Positions 9,905 through 26,500 of a stretch of DNA of 64,000 nucleotides are shown here, in pieces (positions within the stretch are counted from its first letter, which is position 1; each line of letters starts with the position of its first letter). The translations under genes and the position numbers were made by a program. The stretch covers positions 30,516,197-30,580,196 of the forward strand of contig CM037877.1 in assembly GCA_021292165.1 (NCBI GenBank), written 5' to 3'. Source of the DNA: Shinisaurus crocodilurus. Taxonomy: Eukaryota; Chordata; Lepidosauria; Squamata; Shinisauridae. A model generated the notes under the pieces. The model ran no database searches, had not been told where the DNA came from, and worked only from the letters and a program-made list of their open reading frames with translations.

Positions 9905-10150
9905 TGCCCCCTAAAAGACCGATATTACAAAACTGGAAGGATAAACACTCACCCTCTATAATGCAATGGATTGAGGACCTTACAACACTTTCAATATATG
10001 AACAGGTGGCATATAGACACCAACTTCAAATGGATACTTACTTGGATATTTGGTCTCCTTTTGTTGAAGCCTATGTAAAATTGCTAGGAAGTTGTATGTA
10101 TTTCATACAAACCCATGTAGTTATATTAAACCCCCCTGAAAAAAATAATA
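9905..10150 (+). pseudogene. L1-like ORF2 C-terminal fragment, 3' part
   Basis: This continues the fragment interrupted at 8701. It shows Ile-Leu-Gln-Asn-Trp-Lys-Asp followed by Pro-Ser-x-x-x-Trp-Ile-Glu-Asp and a terminal Asp-Ile-Trp-Ser-Pro-Phe, the usual ending of vertebrate L1 ORF2 proteins. An A-rich stretch near 10137-10155 may be the decayed LINE tail before the hAT right end. Confidence 0.6.
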
Positions 10151-10815
10151 AAAGATTTTTGGGTGTCTATCGGCACCACATTGGGGACCCCTTCACAGGT
10201 ACCATGGCACCGGTGCCACATTGAGGACCCCTGGTTTACAGACAGGTGTAAATTCTGGTATATCTCTTTAGAAATTGAACACTAGGTGGAGAGAATCTTC
10301 ACTCCCCCCCCCCCCATAGGAGAGTGAAGGCTTCTTTATGCAATCAGCAGAATATAGTGGTATTCATGGACTTTAGGCCACAGGTGGGGGCTGCATATTT
10401 GAATGCTTCCCCATTAAGACTCTTTGCATATAAAAGAAAATGCATAACCTTTCCCCATGACACTCACCTGTACCTGTGGGGGTGGGGGCATGTGCTATGT
10501 ATTCAACCATGCAATCCAATCCTCAGGGTGATTTGATTTAAAACCAAGTTTTTAGTTTTCAAGTTTACCCTTTTCTTGACTATTTATTTATTATTTACGT
10601 TTATTTATCGCCCATCTGGCCGGCAACCGTCTGCATGCATACTAATTTCTTGCAATAACAATTAAGGCATATTGGATTGTAACTTCATAGAGAACTTATA
10701 TTACTTATAAGCGTTATCCAAAGCCTCAGGTCATACACCTCACATGCCTCTTGCCTGACAGAATTTCAGGGTTCCAAACAACCTGCTTTTGTTTTCAGAC
10801 CAATACTAGCACATT

Positions 10816-10907
10816 AAGGCTGCAATCCTATGCACACTTACTTGAGAATAAGTCTCACTGAACTCAATGGTGCTTATTTCTGAGTAGACTTGATAGGGTT
10901 GTACTGT
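10816..10907. repeat. MITE, 'ctgcaatcctat...gggagtaagtc' type
   Basis: The left end aaggctgcaatcctatg is matched by gatagggttgtactg on the right. The middle has the typical inverted pair around gaactcaatgg. Related copies lie near 12372, 12591 and 32060. Confidence 0.6.
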
Positions 10908-11486
10908 CAGTACATCTTCAGTTTTTTATTTCAGGACTGTGTTCAGGCTGCTGCACATCTGCAGTTGATGCATTTCCCCTTCTTCCTTACAAGTTACCAG
11001 TGCATAGGCACATTGATTAAAACCACAGAAAAAGGAATCTTGAGGCAATCATATGAACTGAAAATTGTGAAAATTTTACAAACTACGGTATATTTTTAGC
11101 ACAGAGTTCCACAGGATTTCCGACATGCAGAGCTGCACCAAGCAGTTCAACTCTATTTATGTAAAATACCTACTTACATCACACTTTTCTGTCTGAAAAG
11201 CTTGCAAGGCAGCTTACAATAAAATAAGACAAGCACACAACATACATAAGATCACACTGGCCTTGTAAATAAGCCCACAAGAGTTACTAGCCTGCAAAAA
11301 AATCTTTACTAGCCTGCTAAGGACTGAGGAGGGATGGAGAGTTGTATTTCTATGCTAGGTGCAGTGGGGACTTGATCGCTCTAGCAACTTGCTTGGTTTC
11401 TATGCCAGGTGCAGAGGATAGAGTGCTCCATCCCACCTTCACCAGCCTACTAACTCAACTGCATGTAGTTCCTAGTCACCTATTGC

Positions 11487-11767
11487 GGGTTCAGACAACA
11501 TGATAACCCACACTCAAGAGTTGAGTATGGGTTGTCACTGAACCGTGGGTTGTTGTGTTGGCTTGTTACTGCAGCTGGGTTCAGACATGGCTTGTTAACC
11601 ATGAACAACCGATGAAGAGAACCCATGGTTTGTTTTTGGGTTGTGAACTGTGGGTTGTTCACCATGGTTTGTTATCTCGGCCGGGTTCAGACAACACGAT
11701 AACCCACGGTTCAACAACAACCCACAGTCAACCTTTGAACTGTGGGTTATCATGTTGCCTGAACCCA
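11487..11767. repeat. Compound hairpin repeat with 'gggttcagacaacac' ends
   Basis: The ends read gggttcagacaacatgataa on the left and complementary ttatcatgttgcctgaaccc on the right, and the interior has further inverted pairs built on accatggtttgtt and aacccac. It is flanked by an imperfect 13-base direct repeat (gtcacctattgcg / gtcactatttgcg). A homologous element lies at about 50171-50478. Confidence 0.65.
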
Positions 11768-12140
11768 GTCACTATTTGCGGATCACTCCCCCACTCAGTG
11801 AGCGCTTGAGGTACAATAAAAATACAAAACAATGGAACACATTAAAATACACAAACCTAGAACATATTACAACATTAGATGATAAAAACAGGAAGGGGTA
11901 TTAACTGTTAAAAGCTCAATGGAACAGTGTTGACTTTGCTAGCCATTTAAAGGACACTATGGAAGAGGCTAGCATAACCTCCTTGGACAGAGTGGAATTC
12001 CACAACTGGGGTGTTGCTACACAAAAGGCCTTGTTATGAATGCCCACCAACCTCACCTTTCTAGGATGGGGCACACATAAGGGCCTTGCACAACAAGTGC
12101 AAATTTCGGGCAGGCTCATAGGGGAGGCTACCAGATATTT

Positions 12141-12307
12141 CATAGATTTCATAGATCATAGAGTTGGAAGGAGCCTACAAGGCTATCGAGTCCAACCCCC
12201 TGCTCAATGCAGGAAACTAGAGGAGGGGTCTCCCATCCAAGTAATAACCAGGCTTGACCCTGGTTAGCTTTCCACACTCAGACAAGCTGAGCCAGCATAA
12301 GCCACAG
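12141..12307 (-). repeat. 5S rRNA-derived SINE with CR1-like tail
   Basis: Read on the minus strand, the head follows the 5S rRNA internal promoter (agctaaccagggtc-like A box, ggttattacttggatggg, gagacc) and the tail reads like a CR1 3' end (ttggactcgatagcc, ccttccaactctatgatc). Copies on the plus strand at 29487 and the minus strand at 34720 share this structure. Confidence 0.8.
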
Positions 12308-12371
12308 TATGTGCTTAAATATGGCTGCATTATTTAAATAACAATAATGAGGCCGTGATGAATAAAGGGCT

Positions 12372-12463
12372 AAGGCTACAATCCTATACAGACTTACCTG
12401 GGAGTAAGTCCCTCTGAACTCAATTGGACTTACTTCCAAGTAGACAGATATAGGACTGCACTG
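12372..12463. repeat. MITE, 'ctgcaatcctat...gggagtaagtc' type
   Basis: It runs from aaggctacaatcctatac to tataggactgcactg, with the internal inverted pair cctgggagtaagtccctctg and actcaattggacttac. Confidence 0.6.
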
Positions 12464-12590
12464 CACACCGACCACTGCATAAGGACTGCAATCTAAGCAC
12501 CTAGAAATTGGTTTGTGGGGGGAGCCTTTTTTCATCTTACCTTCCGTGAGAGAGAGATAACGAACCACTGGACTCTCGTGCTACCGCTGC

Positions 12591-12667
12591 ACTGCAATCC
12601 TATGTAACCCACTTACCTGGGAGTAAGCCTAGTCTACTTTTGGGTAGACTCGTCATATAGGATTGCT
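12591..12667. repeat. MITE at the edge of the ZSWIM6 CpG island
   Basis: It has actgcaatcctatgt on the left and catataggattgc on the right, with gggagtaagcc and gggtagact inside. It lies directly against the start of the GC-rich promoter region. Confidence 0.6.
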
Positions 12668-13453
12668 CGATTGCGCCGAGAGTCTTCTTCCCCACCAAGC
12701 TACGACTACGAAGCTGAATGGACAGAAAAGGACGGGGCTGGACGACTTGCGCCCTCTTCCCACTCCCCTGACCCCAAACCAAAAGGTTTCCCTTCCCATC
12801 CCTTCGCTTTCTCTCCCTTCTCCCTCCCGCCGGGGTCGCTCAGAAACTCCGTCAACTCGGGGGAAAAAAAAACCCCAACCTCCACCTGCTCGTGAAGAAT
12901 ATCCCCTGCCCCCCTTACCGAGTTCATCCCCCTCCAAGCGGCGCCAAGGCGGGTAAACCACAAACGTCTCGTAGGACCGGCAACTTTCTGGGTCTCTCCC
13001 CCTCTCAGCCGCCTACAAATGAAACGCGGCATAAAAGTGCTCGCGTTGCCCTTCCCTCTGCGACGCTGGCCGCTGCCTCGAGCAGCCCGCTCGTCCCTTG
13101 GTCTTCCCTCAGAGGGCGACGCAGGAGGAGTACCAGCAGCAGCACTGCCTAGCGGGCGCCAACTTCTCCGCCTGCCGCCCAGCCGAGGGGAGCGTTAAAA
13201 AGCAGAGAGGGGCGGGGGCAGGCGCGTGAGGCGACCCAACGGCCGCCGCCTGCCTTCGCTACCGTATTTCCCAGCCGCGCGAGCATGACGCTTTTGACCA
13301 GACGCTTTCCCCCTCCTCCCATTCCCCTTCTGGTTTTGTTTATCCCGCCTCTTCTCTCTCAATGGCTTGCCTGCTGAGCTTGAGAGAAGGGGAGACGTTG
13401 GGTGGGGCGGAGAGACCACGTTGGAACCTCCTCCTCTGCATTCCATTCCCTAA

Positions 13454-18005
<4,552 letters not shown>

Positions 18006-18009
18006 TGAA

Positions 18010-18203
18010 TATAGGAACAACTTATACTGAGTCAGACCATTGGTCCATCTAGCTCCGCACTGTCTGACTAGCAACGTCTCTTCAGGGTTTCAGACACAGG
18101 TCTTTCCAAGCCTACCTGCAGATGCTACTGATTGAACCTGGGACCTTTTGCATGCAAAGTACCGGTATGTGCTCCACCCTTGAGCTATGGTCCTTCCCCT
18201 ATT
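18010..18203 (-). repeat. tRNA-derived SINE
   Basis: On the minus strand the head has an A-box-like segment (atagctcaagggtgg) and a B box with ggttcaatca. The distal part reads ggtctgactcagtat. A plus-strand relative lies at about 38176-38310. Confidence 0.7.
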
Positions 18204-18494
18204 TGAGATGCTACTGTTAGACCACTCTATATTGCTATAAAAGTTTTTGCTTTTTTAAAAAAAATAAAATGCCTATATAATTTCTGCTTTGGGAAAACCT
18301 TGGTGTATTGTCCTGTAATACAATTGTTGAAACCATGTCATGTTAGAAATAGTTTTAAATGTGTTCATCCAGTTTCTAAAGAGGTTAGAATTAGGTGCAA
18401 CACACACAACTTATTATAGTTTTTGGTTATGGTTACATCAAGGTCCACACAACTTCCATAAAAACTTCTGAAATCTTCGTGAAAAACATTAATA

Positions 18495-18595
18495 AAATGG
18501 AGAGGAGGAGGATTATGTAAGCCGCCTTGGGTTCCTTGCAGGAAAAAAGGCGAGGTATAAATATAATAAATAATAAAATAAATAAAAATTAAGCC
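18495..18595 (+). repeat. 3' part of a squamate tRNA-derived SINE
   Basis: It contains aaaatggagaggagg, taagccgccttgggttcctt and a terminal ataaataa repeat, matching the 3' half of the complete copy at 32216-32454. The tRNA head is missing. Confidence 0.75.
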
Positions 18596-19121
18596 GTGGT
18601 CAAGCCTATTCCCCCCCCCACTCTAAACTTCAAAAACCAAGGTTTTAAAACAGTTTGTCATTGTACAAAAAAAAAGTACAAATACTATAAAACTGGCTCT
18701 TTCCTGTTTAGCTTCTTGAGTATAGGGCACTGAGAACCATGTCCACATAAGAATACATGGTTACTTGGTCCCTAGAACTATTATATACTTAAGAATATAT
18801 TTCTTTGTAACTGTAGTCGTTTATTGTTTGCTTACCTGAAAGCAATAACTGGGAATTCTTTTAAAATCTCATTTTGCATTAAACTTCGGGGAGACAAATG
18901 GGGAAACTGTTTAAATTCGGTATATCAGAAACCTAGACATTTCTTTTAGTGGTTTGATAATTTAAGCTGCCATTTTCACTGATCAAATGTGTAAAAATTG
19001 AGAGATTGCGACTTTTAAGATTTTGTTAACTTTCAGGGAAGGTTCTCAGTGGTTTGAGATCACAGTGTAAATCTCATATCAAGAATATTACAGCTTTACT
19101 ATAAACACTTAAGGTGGCATT

Positions 19122-19259
19122 GGGGCTGTTTGCATGACATGACAGCTCACCATGGGTTAAATAACCCATGGTGAGGGTGTGGCATGTGCGGCTGCCATTT
19201 TGAATATGCAGCACCTGCTTGGGGGGCAACGATAAGCCATGTCATGTCATCCGAACCTG
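19122..19259. repeat. Hairpin MITE with 'gcatgacatgac' ends
   Basis: The left arm tttgcatgacatgacagctc is matched on the right by gccatgtcatgtcatccg. Near the left end is a second hairpin, accatgggtt-aaat-aacccatggt. It resembles the ends seen at 48491 and 48603. Confidence 0.6.
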
Positions 19260-20456
19260 GTCAGTGTAAGGATAGTCCTTTTGCTAGTCATATTAAATAA
19301 TAGGGAATTTGGTATTCTAACGAACCAGTACATGTGGAAGATATCCATTGATTTGCAAATGGAACAAATGGTGTGTGTGTGTTTTCTTCCTGTGATATGT
19401 TCGCCATTAATAAAGATCATCTGAAAAATGATAAAGGGCTGCCCTTTATTCAGAACGGCAAGAGCTCATATGCATAGATAGACTTTTGAACAGCTTTACA
19501 CCCTTGCTGAATTGCAAAACTTGCTATTTTCTGTAATGTGCTGCATGTAAATATGGTGTTTGTACTTTGAGTGTTTTGTCACTGCCATTTGTGCTTGTGT
19601 TTAGAGAATATCATTAGTTTTCCATGTATACTTTCACTTATGAGTATTTGTCTTTGCATTTATGTTTTTGAAAGGATTTCTTGTGCCTGCAGCACCGTAG
19701 GCAGTGTCATGTCATCCCCAGCTGTAGCTCCACTAACACAGCTGTGACACACTTGCATCATGGTTGATGACTGGATATTTCCTGCATATTTCTGGGAAAG
19801 AGCCAAAACGCAGGTTCTGCTGCAGCATTTTCCCAGGCACCCTTCTGCTCATTAAGCCTTGCCGTCTTCCACGAGACTCTCCCTGTACTCCTAATGCCAG
19901 CCCCCTACTATAAAACCTCAAAAACGGTTCAAGTTTGTTCTTCTTAATGGCTGGCATAACTATTCTTTCTGCCTGTATTCTGATATCAGGAATGAGGAAT
20001 AATTGCGCTTCCAGTCAGACCTTCCATGGCTTAGGTTTTCATAAGCAAGCACATCCCCTCAGCTTATGGCTATACATTTCTACCGTTTATTTATTTATTT
20101 ATAGCCATTCTGTTTTAGAGTCGATGAAGCTAGAGCCCACTTAAGCCTGTAAATCGAGACTTGCATGTACAGAAGTCTCTGGCTTTTAACAGCAATGGGC
20201 TCTGTCAGCTGCTGCAGTCAGCTGGAGGGCCCTGTTCCAGCAGTGCCACTGCCTGCCTGCTCACAGTTAAACAAAGCACCAGTGACTTGCTTGCTCCCAC
20301 TCTGTTGCCTGGAGATACTAGGCTTCACCAAGGGGAGGGAAGCAGTGGAAGCAGTGAGGACAGTAATGGAGCTCTCTGGCTTTAGCAGCTGGCAGTCCCA
20401 GCCAGAGGATAATGTAAACCTGGGCTAGTGGCGGGTCCCTGTGTGAAGCGCTTCTC

Positions 20457-20573
20457 AGGGCGCTGTCCTATGCATGTTTAGACAGAAGTCCTACAACTCC
20501 CAGCATGACTGGCTGGGGAATGCTGGGAGTTGTAGGACTTCTTTCTGTCTAAACATGCATAGGATTGCACCCT
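20457..20573. repeat. Palindromic MITE, complete copy
   Basis: It is an almost perfect hairpin. The outer arms read gtcctatgcatgtttagaca and the complementary ctgtctaaacatgcatagga. The inner arms are ctacaactcccagcatg and its complement around a short loop. It is the best intact copy of the family in the window. Confidence 0.75.
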
Positions 20574-21259
20574 AAATGGTCTTAACTGGGTTAACTGTCC
20601 CAATACTGTCTTAACTGAATTGTTAATCATGTTGCCAGCCACTGTGCTGATAAGCTTTCTAGCATGCAGTGGTTCTTGAACTCTGGCCCTGTTGTGTGAT
20701 TGCAGCTGATACTGCCCTCTGTTGAAGGAGCAATTATTTCAAATGTATGGCGGGTTTGTAGGAGTCAATGGTACTGACGTGAGAGCAAATTTACCGGTAC
20801 CTTGTCATTTGCCCACTTTTAAGCAACATTCCAGTCAGCTTCATCTATCTGCTTGATCACTCTGTGCGTGTTGTGAACTTTTTTTTGGCACAGAGTAGCA
20901 TGTGCATAAACCCCACCCTGAACATGTATAGAATCAGCAGGAAAACAGACTGCAGATTATGGGTAAAACATTTTACATTGCACAACTAAAAATGCTTCTA
21001 GGGGGTAGGCTGGTTAGAATTTCACCTACTGGTTAATCCAGTTTTGATGCCAAGACAAGTTCTTTAGTGTTAGTGCAATCCAAAACGTCTGTATCTTGTT
21101 GGCATGGTGCGGAGGGAAGTGGGTGTACTTGACCCTCTTATTTTCTGAATCTGATCTAGAAGGGGAAACAACTAGCAATTTGAGACAATGAGGTGTATTA
21201 AATGGCCTGGCATTCCTAACTCTGTTGAATTTTGGCATAGCAATTGGTTCTCACCTTTT

Positions 21260-21500
21260 ATCACCTTTTATTTGTATGCTGCTTTTCCACAAAAAATGTG
21301 CCCAAAGCGGCTCACAACATAGCAACAAATAACACCAAATATAATATACAAAACATCAAGGAACACTGAATATAATATTCAAAAAAATAATTTACAGAAT
21401 ATAAGAATAGCAAATACAAGTTACAAAATATAAAAAAAACCACTAAATATAATATTCAAAAATAAAATAGAAATAATTACAGATAACCATAAACAATTCA
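21260..21500. repeat. LINE 3' end-like A-rich repeat
   Basis: It has ttttatttgtatgctgcttt, cccaaagcggctcacaac and then A-rich runs with repeated caaatataatat. This is the pattern left by reptile L2/CR1-type 3' ends. No coding part is present. Confidence 0.45.
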
Positions 21501-21993
21501 ATAATTTAAAAAAGAGGGGGGAAAAGGGTTAAACACTTCTTAAACACTTGTGACAGTAGGTTTTGAATGATTAAATGCAGTCAGCATGCAAATAGCCAAG
21601 TATCCTTCTCTAGTTGGTTTTAGTATTGAGCTCAGCTCATGCCAAGTTGGGGTGGGGGGACACAGTCCTGAGAGCAAGAGAAGGCTGGATGTAGTTGGGT
21701 GAAGCCAAGGAAGATGATTAGCAGTACCACTGTCCCTTTAACATGCAGACCAGCAGTAGACCTATCTGGAAGCTTTTGCATGGGGTTAGGCTTGACTTGC
21801 TCTGGCCTACTGCTAGTCCTGCCCTGGCTAACTCTGCCTTTGGACAGAGCTTGATGGTAGCACATAGGATGAATCTCTTGCCTGTTCCATATTCAGGATC
21901 TGATGCAGGCTTGCATCATGGCACCTGGGGCTGTTGGGAAACCTATAGTTCTTGCCCTTGGATTTTGGTCTGAAGATAGTAATGCATACACAA

Positions 21994-21996
<3 letters not shown>

Positions 21997-22029
<33 letters not shown>
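21997..22029 (+). repeat. (TC)n microsatellite
   Basis: About sixteen TC units. Confidence 0.95.
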
Positions 22030-22031
<2 letters not shown>

Positions 22032-22859
22032 TTGTTGTCTGTAGCACTCATTAGTATTAAGTAATGTTCAGTGTCCTGGTCTACTTTTAACTTGACTGAT
22101 ACATGATGTTCATTCACAACTTCTGTTAACAGAAGTACCCTCAAGATGCATGACTGTCTTCCTTAATTAAGGTGCTTGGGTGCATCAGTCTCTTGATTTG
22201 TTGAAGGAAGAAGGAAGCAGCGGAGGCCAGCAATTTAAGCATATTCTCCCCCCTGCAGTCCCCAGTGCCACCTCCCACACTGTTCCAGATGGTCCCCCAA
22301 TCCGCTGGAGTAGCATTTCAGGAGGCTGCAGAGGGAAGAAATTGCTGCCCCACCCCCTTCCTCTGGCATGAGCAGAACTCCACTGAGCATAAGTCTGCAT
22401 CCAACACAGAATATTATAAGCAATTATAGAGGTACTATTTTTAGGTAGCATAAGGGGCAGTTCTCTCTCCCATGTTAGAGATTATGCTTCAGTACTACTT
22501 ATAGACTTTTCCCCCTAAAAGTTTGGGTTTTTGTTTTAAGTATGCATGCCAAAGGCACACACACATTTTGTTTTTTAAAAAAGGGGGCAAGCTTTTTGTA
22601 AAAAAAACAAAACAACCACCACCACCAGTGGTAATAACAATGCTACAGTTATTAGGTATTTTAAAAAATTCTACAAAAATGGCAATAAACTGGCTTTTTT
22701 TGGTAACAGAATATGAACCTTGATGAAAATTTTGTCTCCCTGATGAAATACTCCCCACTGCACCTCCTTCCTCTTCTGGGGCAAGACTACACTTCATGTA
22801 CTTCTTAATGTTAAACTGTGCTCTCCCCCTGAAAGTAAAAGAATTTCAGTGCTGGAACA

Positions 22860-23290
22860 GCTAAATGTACAGTATGAATGAAGAACATTAGTTATTTAAA
22901 TTCCTGAAGTATACTGGAAAACTCTGAAATGATCTGCACCACCAGACCTGTAAGAGGAAAGCTTAATTTTTTAAAAAAGGGTATTGCTTTCTTGTTGTAG
23001 GCGAGTGCATTTGACAGTCTTTGAAATAGCTGGAAGTTGTGTATGGACAATGGCTGAGGAAGTCTGACATTAATTGGAAAGATGCAGTAGAGCCTGTCAG
23101 TAGGTTTAAATTCTCACTACTGGAGTTAGCTGATCAGATACATTGGAAGCTCATTTACTGCATTAATGTGTTGAAAATCTAGGTGATTTACCTCTTGTCT
23201 TGCATTAACAGCCTGTCTGTTTCTATAAGTCCTCTTTCATTGTTAATTGGTGTCAGATCCACTAATGTTAAGGATTTCATGGAAGATATG
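22860..23290. other. Unique-looking intronic block, candidate conserved non-coding element
   Basis: It has no repeat signature, balanced composition and several homeodomain-type cores (attaa, ttaatt). Conservation cannot be seen from a single sequence, so this is only a candidate. Confidence 0.2.
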
Positions 23291-23447
23291 GTGGGGAAGG
23301 GGTGTGTGGGGGAGTAACACATGGTTCAAAGTCCTGTCTTGTCCATTCCCTTTGGCCAAGGTCTCCTTTTATTCCAGGGAGTAGAAAATCTCAGAGTTTT
23401 TAAGAAGCAGGGACCGGATTGCTTTAGCTGCTAACTAGTTTCTAATG

Positions 23448-23575
23448 TAGGAGTGGGGAATGTGTGACCCTTCAGATGTTGTTGGACTGCACCTTCCACC
23501 ATTCCTAGCCAGCACAGCCAATGGTGAGATATGATGGGTGTTGCAGTCCAACAACATCTGGAGGACCTAGAGATG
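23448..23575. repeat. Decayed hairpin repeat, 'ccagatgttgttggac' type
   Basis: The left arm cttcagatgttgttggactg is matched on the right by cagtccaacaacatctgga. It is the same family as the perfect copy at 49597. Confidence 0.6.
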
Positions 23576-26500
23576 TGAAGGCTGTTAATGGGGAAAAACA
23601 TCCCCCCCCCGGACCTTCTTTGATTTTTTTTTGAAAATTTGGAACTATTTTGGATTATGAAATATTGTATTTTGATGAATTCCTTTTAAAATTAAGATTA
23701 AGTGTTCATATATTCCTACCTGGCCTTTACTCTTCCAAAATGGTTTTTGAAAAACTACATAATAGGAAGGCTTTTATAGGAAGACTAGAGATAATTCCTG
23801 GAAATTTTGAGGCCGTGGAGGGAAATGGTTTTTTTAAAAATCCTCTCTGTAAGATTCCAAGTATAGTTACTACGTACTTTTATTCCTTATTTAAAATTAT
23901 TTATCTAATGTATCTTTTATATTAATCATTGATTAGGGATGCTCCGAGTCATGCCAGTTTCTCAACATGCGACTAGAGTTACCATATCACAATATGTGAA
24001 GAAAATTTATGTTTTTGACCGTTTGAGTTTTGTTCTAGAGTCCCGTGTTCTTTGGCGTATTCTGGTTAGATGCTATAGCATTCAGTGAATGTAATTCTAA
24101 AGCCCACAAATGAGAGGAACTCTGTAGGCTATCCCACCACTACCATCACATCCAACAAAACAATATTTGGGTTATCCCACCCATGTTTCTTTTCTTTTTT
24201 AAACGACTCGGGTCTATGGAGCTCACTGCCACAATTTTTAATATAGTTCTCAGTTAGACCTCACCATTAGGGAATGCTACGTTAGTTATAAAACCTTTAA
24301 CTGCTGCCACCAAAATAAACTTACATTTCGGGTTCTAGAAGAAATTCTGTAACCTGGTTCCTATGGCATAGGGCAAGGGATTGACACTGCCACTGGAGAC
24401 AGCTTTTCAGAATGAACCCCCAAAATAAGATGTTAATTAATGGGAATTGTTTACAAAAGGGGATACGACTCAGGTTTCTATACATTTGATGCTAGAAAGA
24501 AGTGAATGCCTAATACGTGGTCCCAAGATTGGGATGCCTCAAGAGATCTTGGGACGCCTTACAATGTGTGGAGATGCTGGGTGGGGATGTGGTAGCTGGG
24601 ATCCAGGCCAATAAGAACATTATAGAACCATAACAAGCACCTCCAATCAGGCTTGGACTCTAGTAAGTCATCAGTGCAGTTGAAACACAAAGGATTTCTT
24701 TTTTGAGGAACTAGAGCCATGCTGGTAGGAGAAGAAGTTGAAGCTAAGGTTTCTCACCCACACAAACTTGTCTTTCTATGTCACTAAGAGATGCTGGAAA
24801 GAGTTGCGCTACAGCAAACCTTACACCACTAAGTACAATGTTGTTCCATTCTGGGGACCCCTGAGGCTTGCAGGGGAAGCTGGTAGTAAGTTCAAGGCAG
24901 GAATGTGGATCATGACAGGAAGCAGGTAGGACCCTGGATAGCTCTAAGTGGGTCCTGCTGGTTGGATCACTCTCCTACTAAGACAAATAGGATGATGTTG
25001 CCTCAGCACGTAGCTAGAGCCAACTGAAGTCTTATGTAGGCTGACAAGACCTGTTGTGTGGTCAGCTCCACCTGTTTGTGGAACTGACTGGATTGGTAAA
25101 GGGCCCTTGCCTGATTTTATTGCCTGAGACCTCTGTGAGGCAGGGGAGATGGAAATTCTGCTGGGGACTCATCCATTGACCCAGAGGATGATGGGTCATC
25201 CCATCCCACAGCAGAGCTGTGTCCTCTGGCTGGGAGGACCCTGAATAAAGCACTACAATAAAGGCTACAAGGATGTAGCCTGTGCCTCGTCCTCATCAGA
25301 ATCCTCCGCTGCATACTGGAAGGCCCAAGTCTGCAGGTCATGGCAAATATCAGAATGGGCCTTTGGAAGCAGCTTTTGTCAGCAACTATATGAAATGTTT
25401 AAATCTTTGTAAACGGCCTTGATTAGCTTCAGAAAGTCAGTATAGAAATACACATATTACATTTGAAGTATTTGTGGGCAGTCCTTATAGTTTGAGTTGA
25501 ATTATTATGGAAGTAAAGAGTTCCTAAAAGTTATTTTAAGTTGGTAGAGTACTCAACATGGAATGCCATTTTACATCAGTTACATCAGTTATCCCCGTGT
25601 TGTCCGTAGCATGTCATTCCATTGCAATGTCCTCATTTAATTGATCACATGCAATTTAGAAATAACAATTTTCAAATAAAGACATTTGAACAGTAGATCG
25701 ATTATGTATGTGCATATAGATTCAAAGAATACAAGCGTGGTGTATACCTGGAAGAATCTTGGCTAGCAATTAGGAATTACAAAGGGCACAGTCCAGCCAA
25801 GTTAAGCATTTTAAAGTTCCATCGATCTGAATGGGAGGGTTAAGCATATGCTTGAATATGACCCATTCAGTGGGAGTGAAGTGCTTAACTTTTGCTGGAC
25901 AATACCGAGATCAGCCTTCTCCAACCCGGTGTCCTCCAGATGTGCTGGACTGCAACTCGCATAATTCTAGCACAAGGTTGGGGAAGGTGCCCTAGAGAGC
26001 ACTGTCCATATGGCGTGTGGGTGTTTAAATGTACTCAGATCTGCCATGTGGGTGTTCCTGTCTCTTGCTTAGTAATGGCAGTAGGTGGTATTTAACCATG
26101 TAATGACATCTTTGTGAACTAAAATCAGTACTTTGGTATATCACGAATGGGTTTCTGCTGCTGGCTCATGGAGGCTAGGATAAACAGATGTAAAATGCTG
26201 TGCAAATATACAATTGACTAGGCTTCAGTACTTGGCATCTTTGCAGAACTGGACCCCTGTATATTTCAAGGCAAGCAAACCTAACCCGACAGCACCATCT
26301 TACAATGTAGGAACCCATTCTGGAAATCAGAGTGGTGTTCTGTTTCTCCTTGTGATAAATGGTTGCAAGGTATAGTCCATGATGTGCTGCTTTGGTTTCT
26401 TGCCCATTTTTCTTGGTGAAAGTAAAGCTACCTCCTATGAACAAACCAAAAATACTCTGATGGTGATCTGTATTGATATGTGACTAGGCAAAGTGCAGTA

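Larger units (their letters stand above)
8702..9905. repeat. Palindromic MITE split by a 1.1-kb insertion
   Basis: The left arm (8702-8740) has gtgcaatcctgtgtg and tttagacagaaaaaagtcct. The rest lies at 9841-9905, with a small hairpin (caactcccacctgggagttg) and the complementary right arm ctgtctaaacacgcatagg. Removing 8741-9840 plus one copy of the flanking duplication leaves one compact hairpin of the family at 20457 and 52413. Confidence 0.7.
8289..10233. mobile_element. hAT-like non-autonomous element carrying nested insertions
   Basis: The outer ends are caagggtctccaacc on the left and gaggacccctg on the right, imperfect inverted repeats of the hAT CAGGGGTC type. They are flanked by an exact 8-base duplication, gtttacag, at 8281-8288 and 10234-10241, the length expected for hAT. 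Only about 80 bases of each end are hAT-like. The interior is an L1-like ORF2 fragment, split by a palindromic MITE, itself split by a 1.1-kb retroposon. No transposase was seen. Confidence 0.75.
10242..12590. other. Intergenic, repeat-rich, no gene seen
   Basis: No supported coding frame. The stretch holds two 'ggctgcaatcctat' MITEs, a large compound hairpin repeat and a 5S-derived SINE (listed separately). A short run near 10585-10625 resembles the common LINE 3' end with ttatttattattt. Confidence 0.6.
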
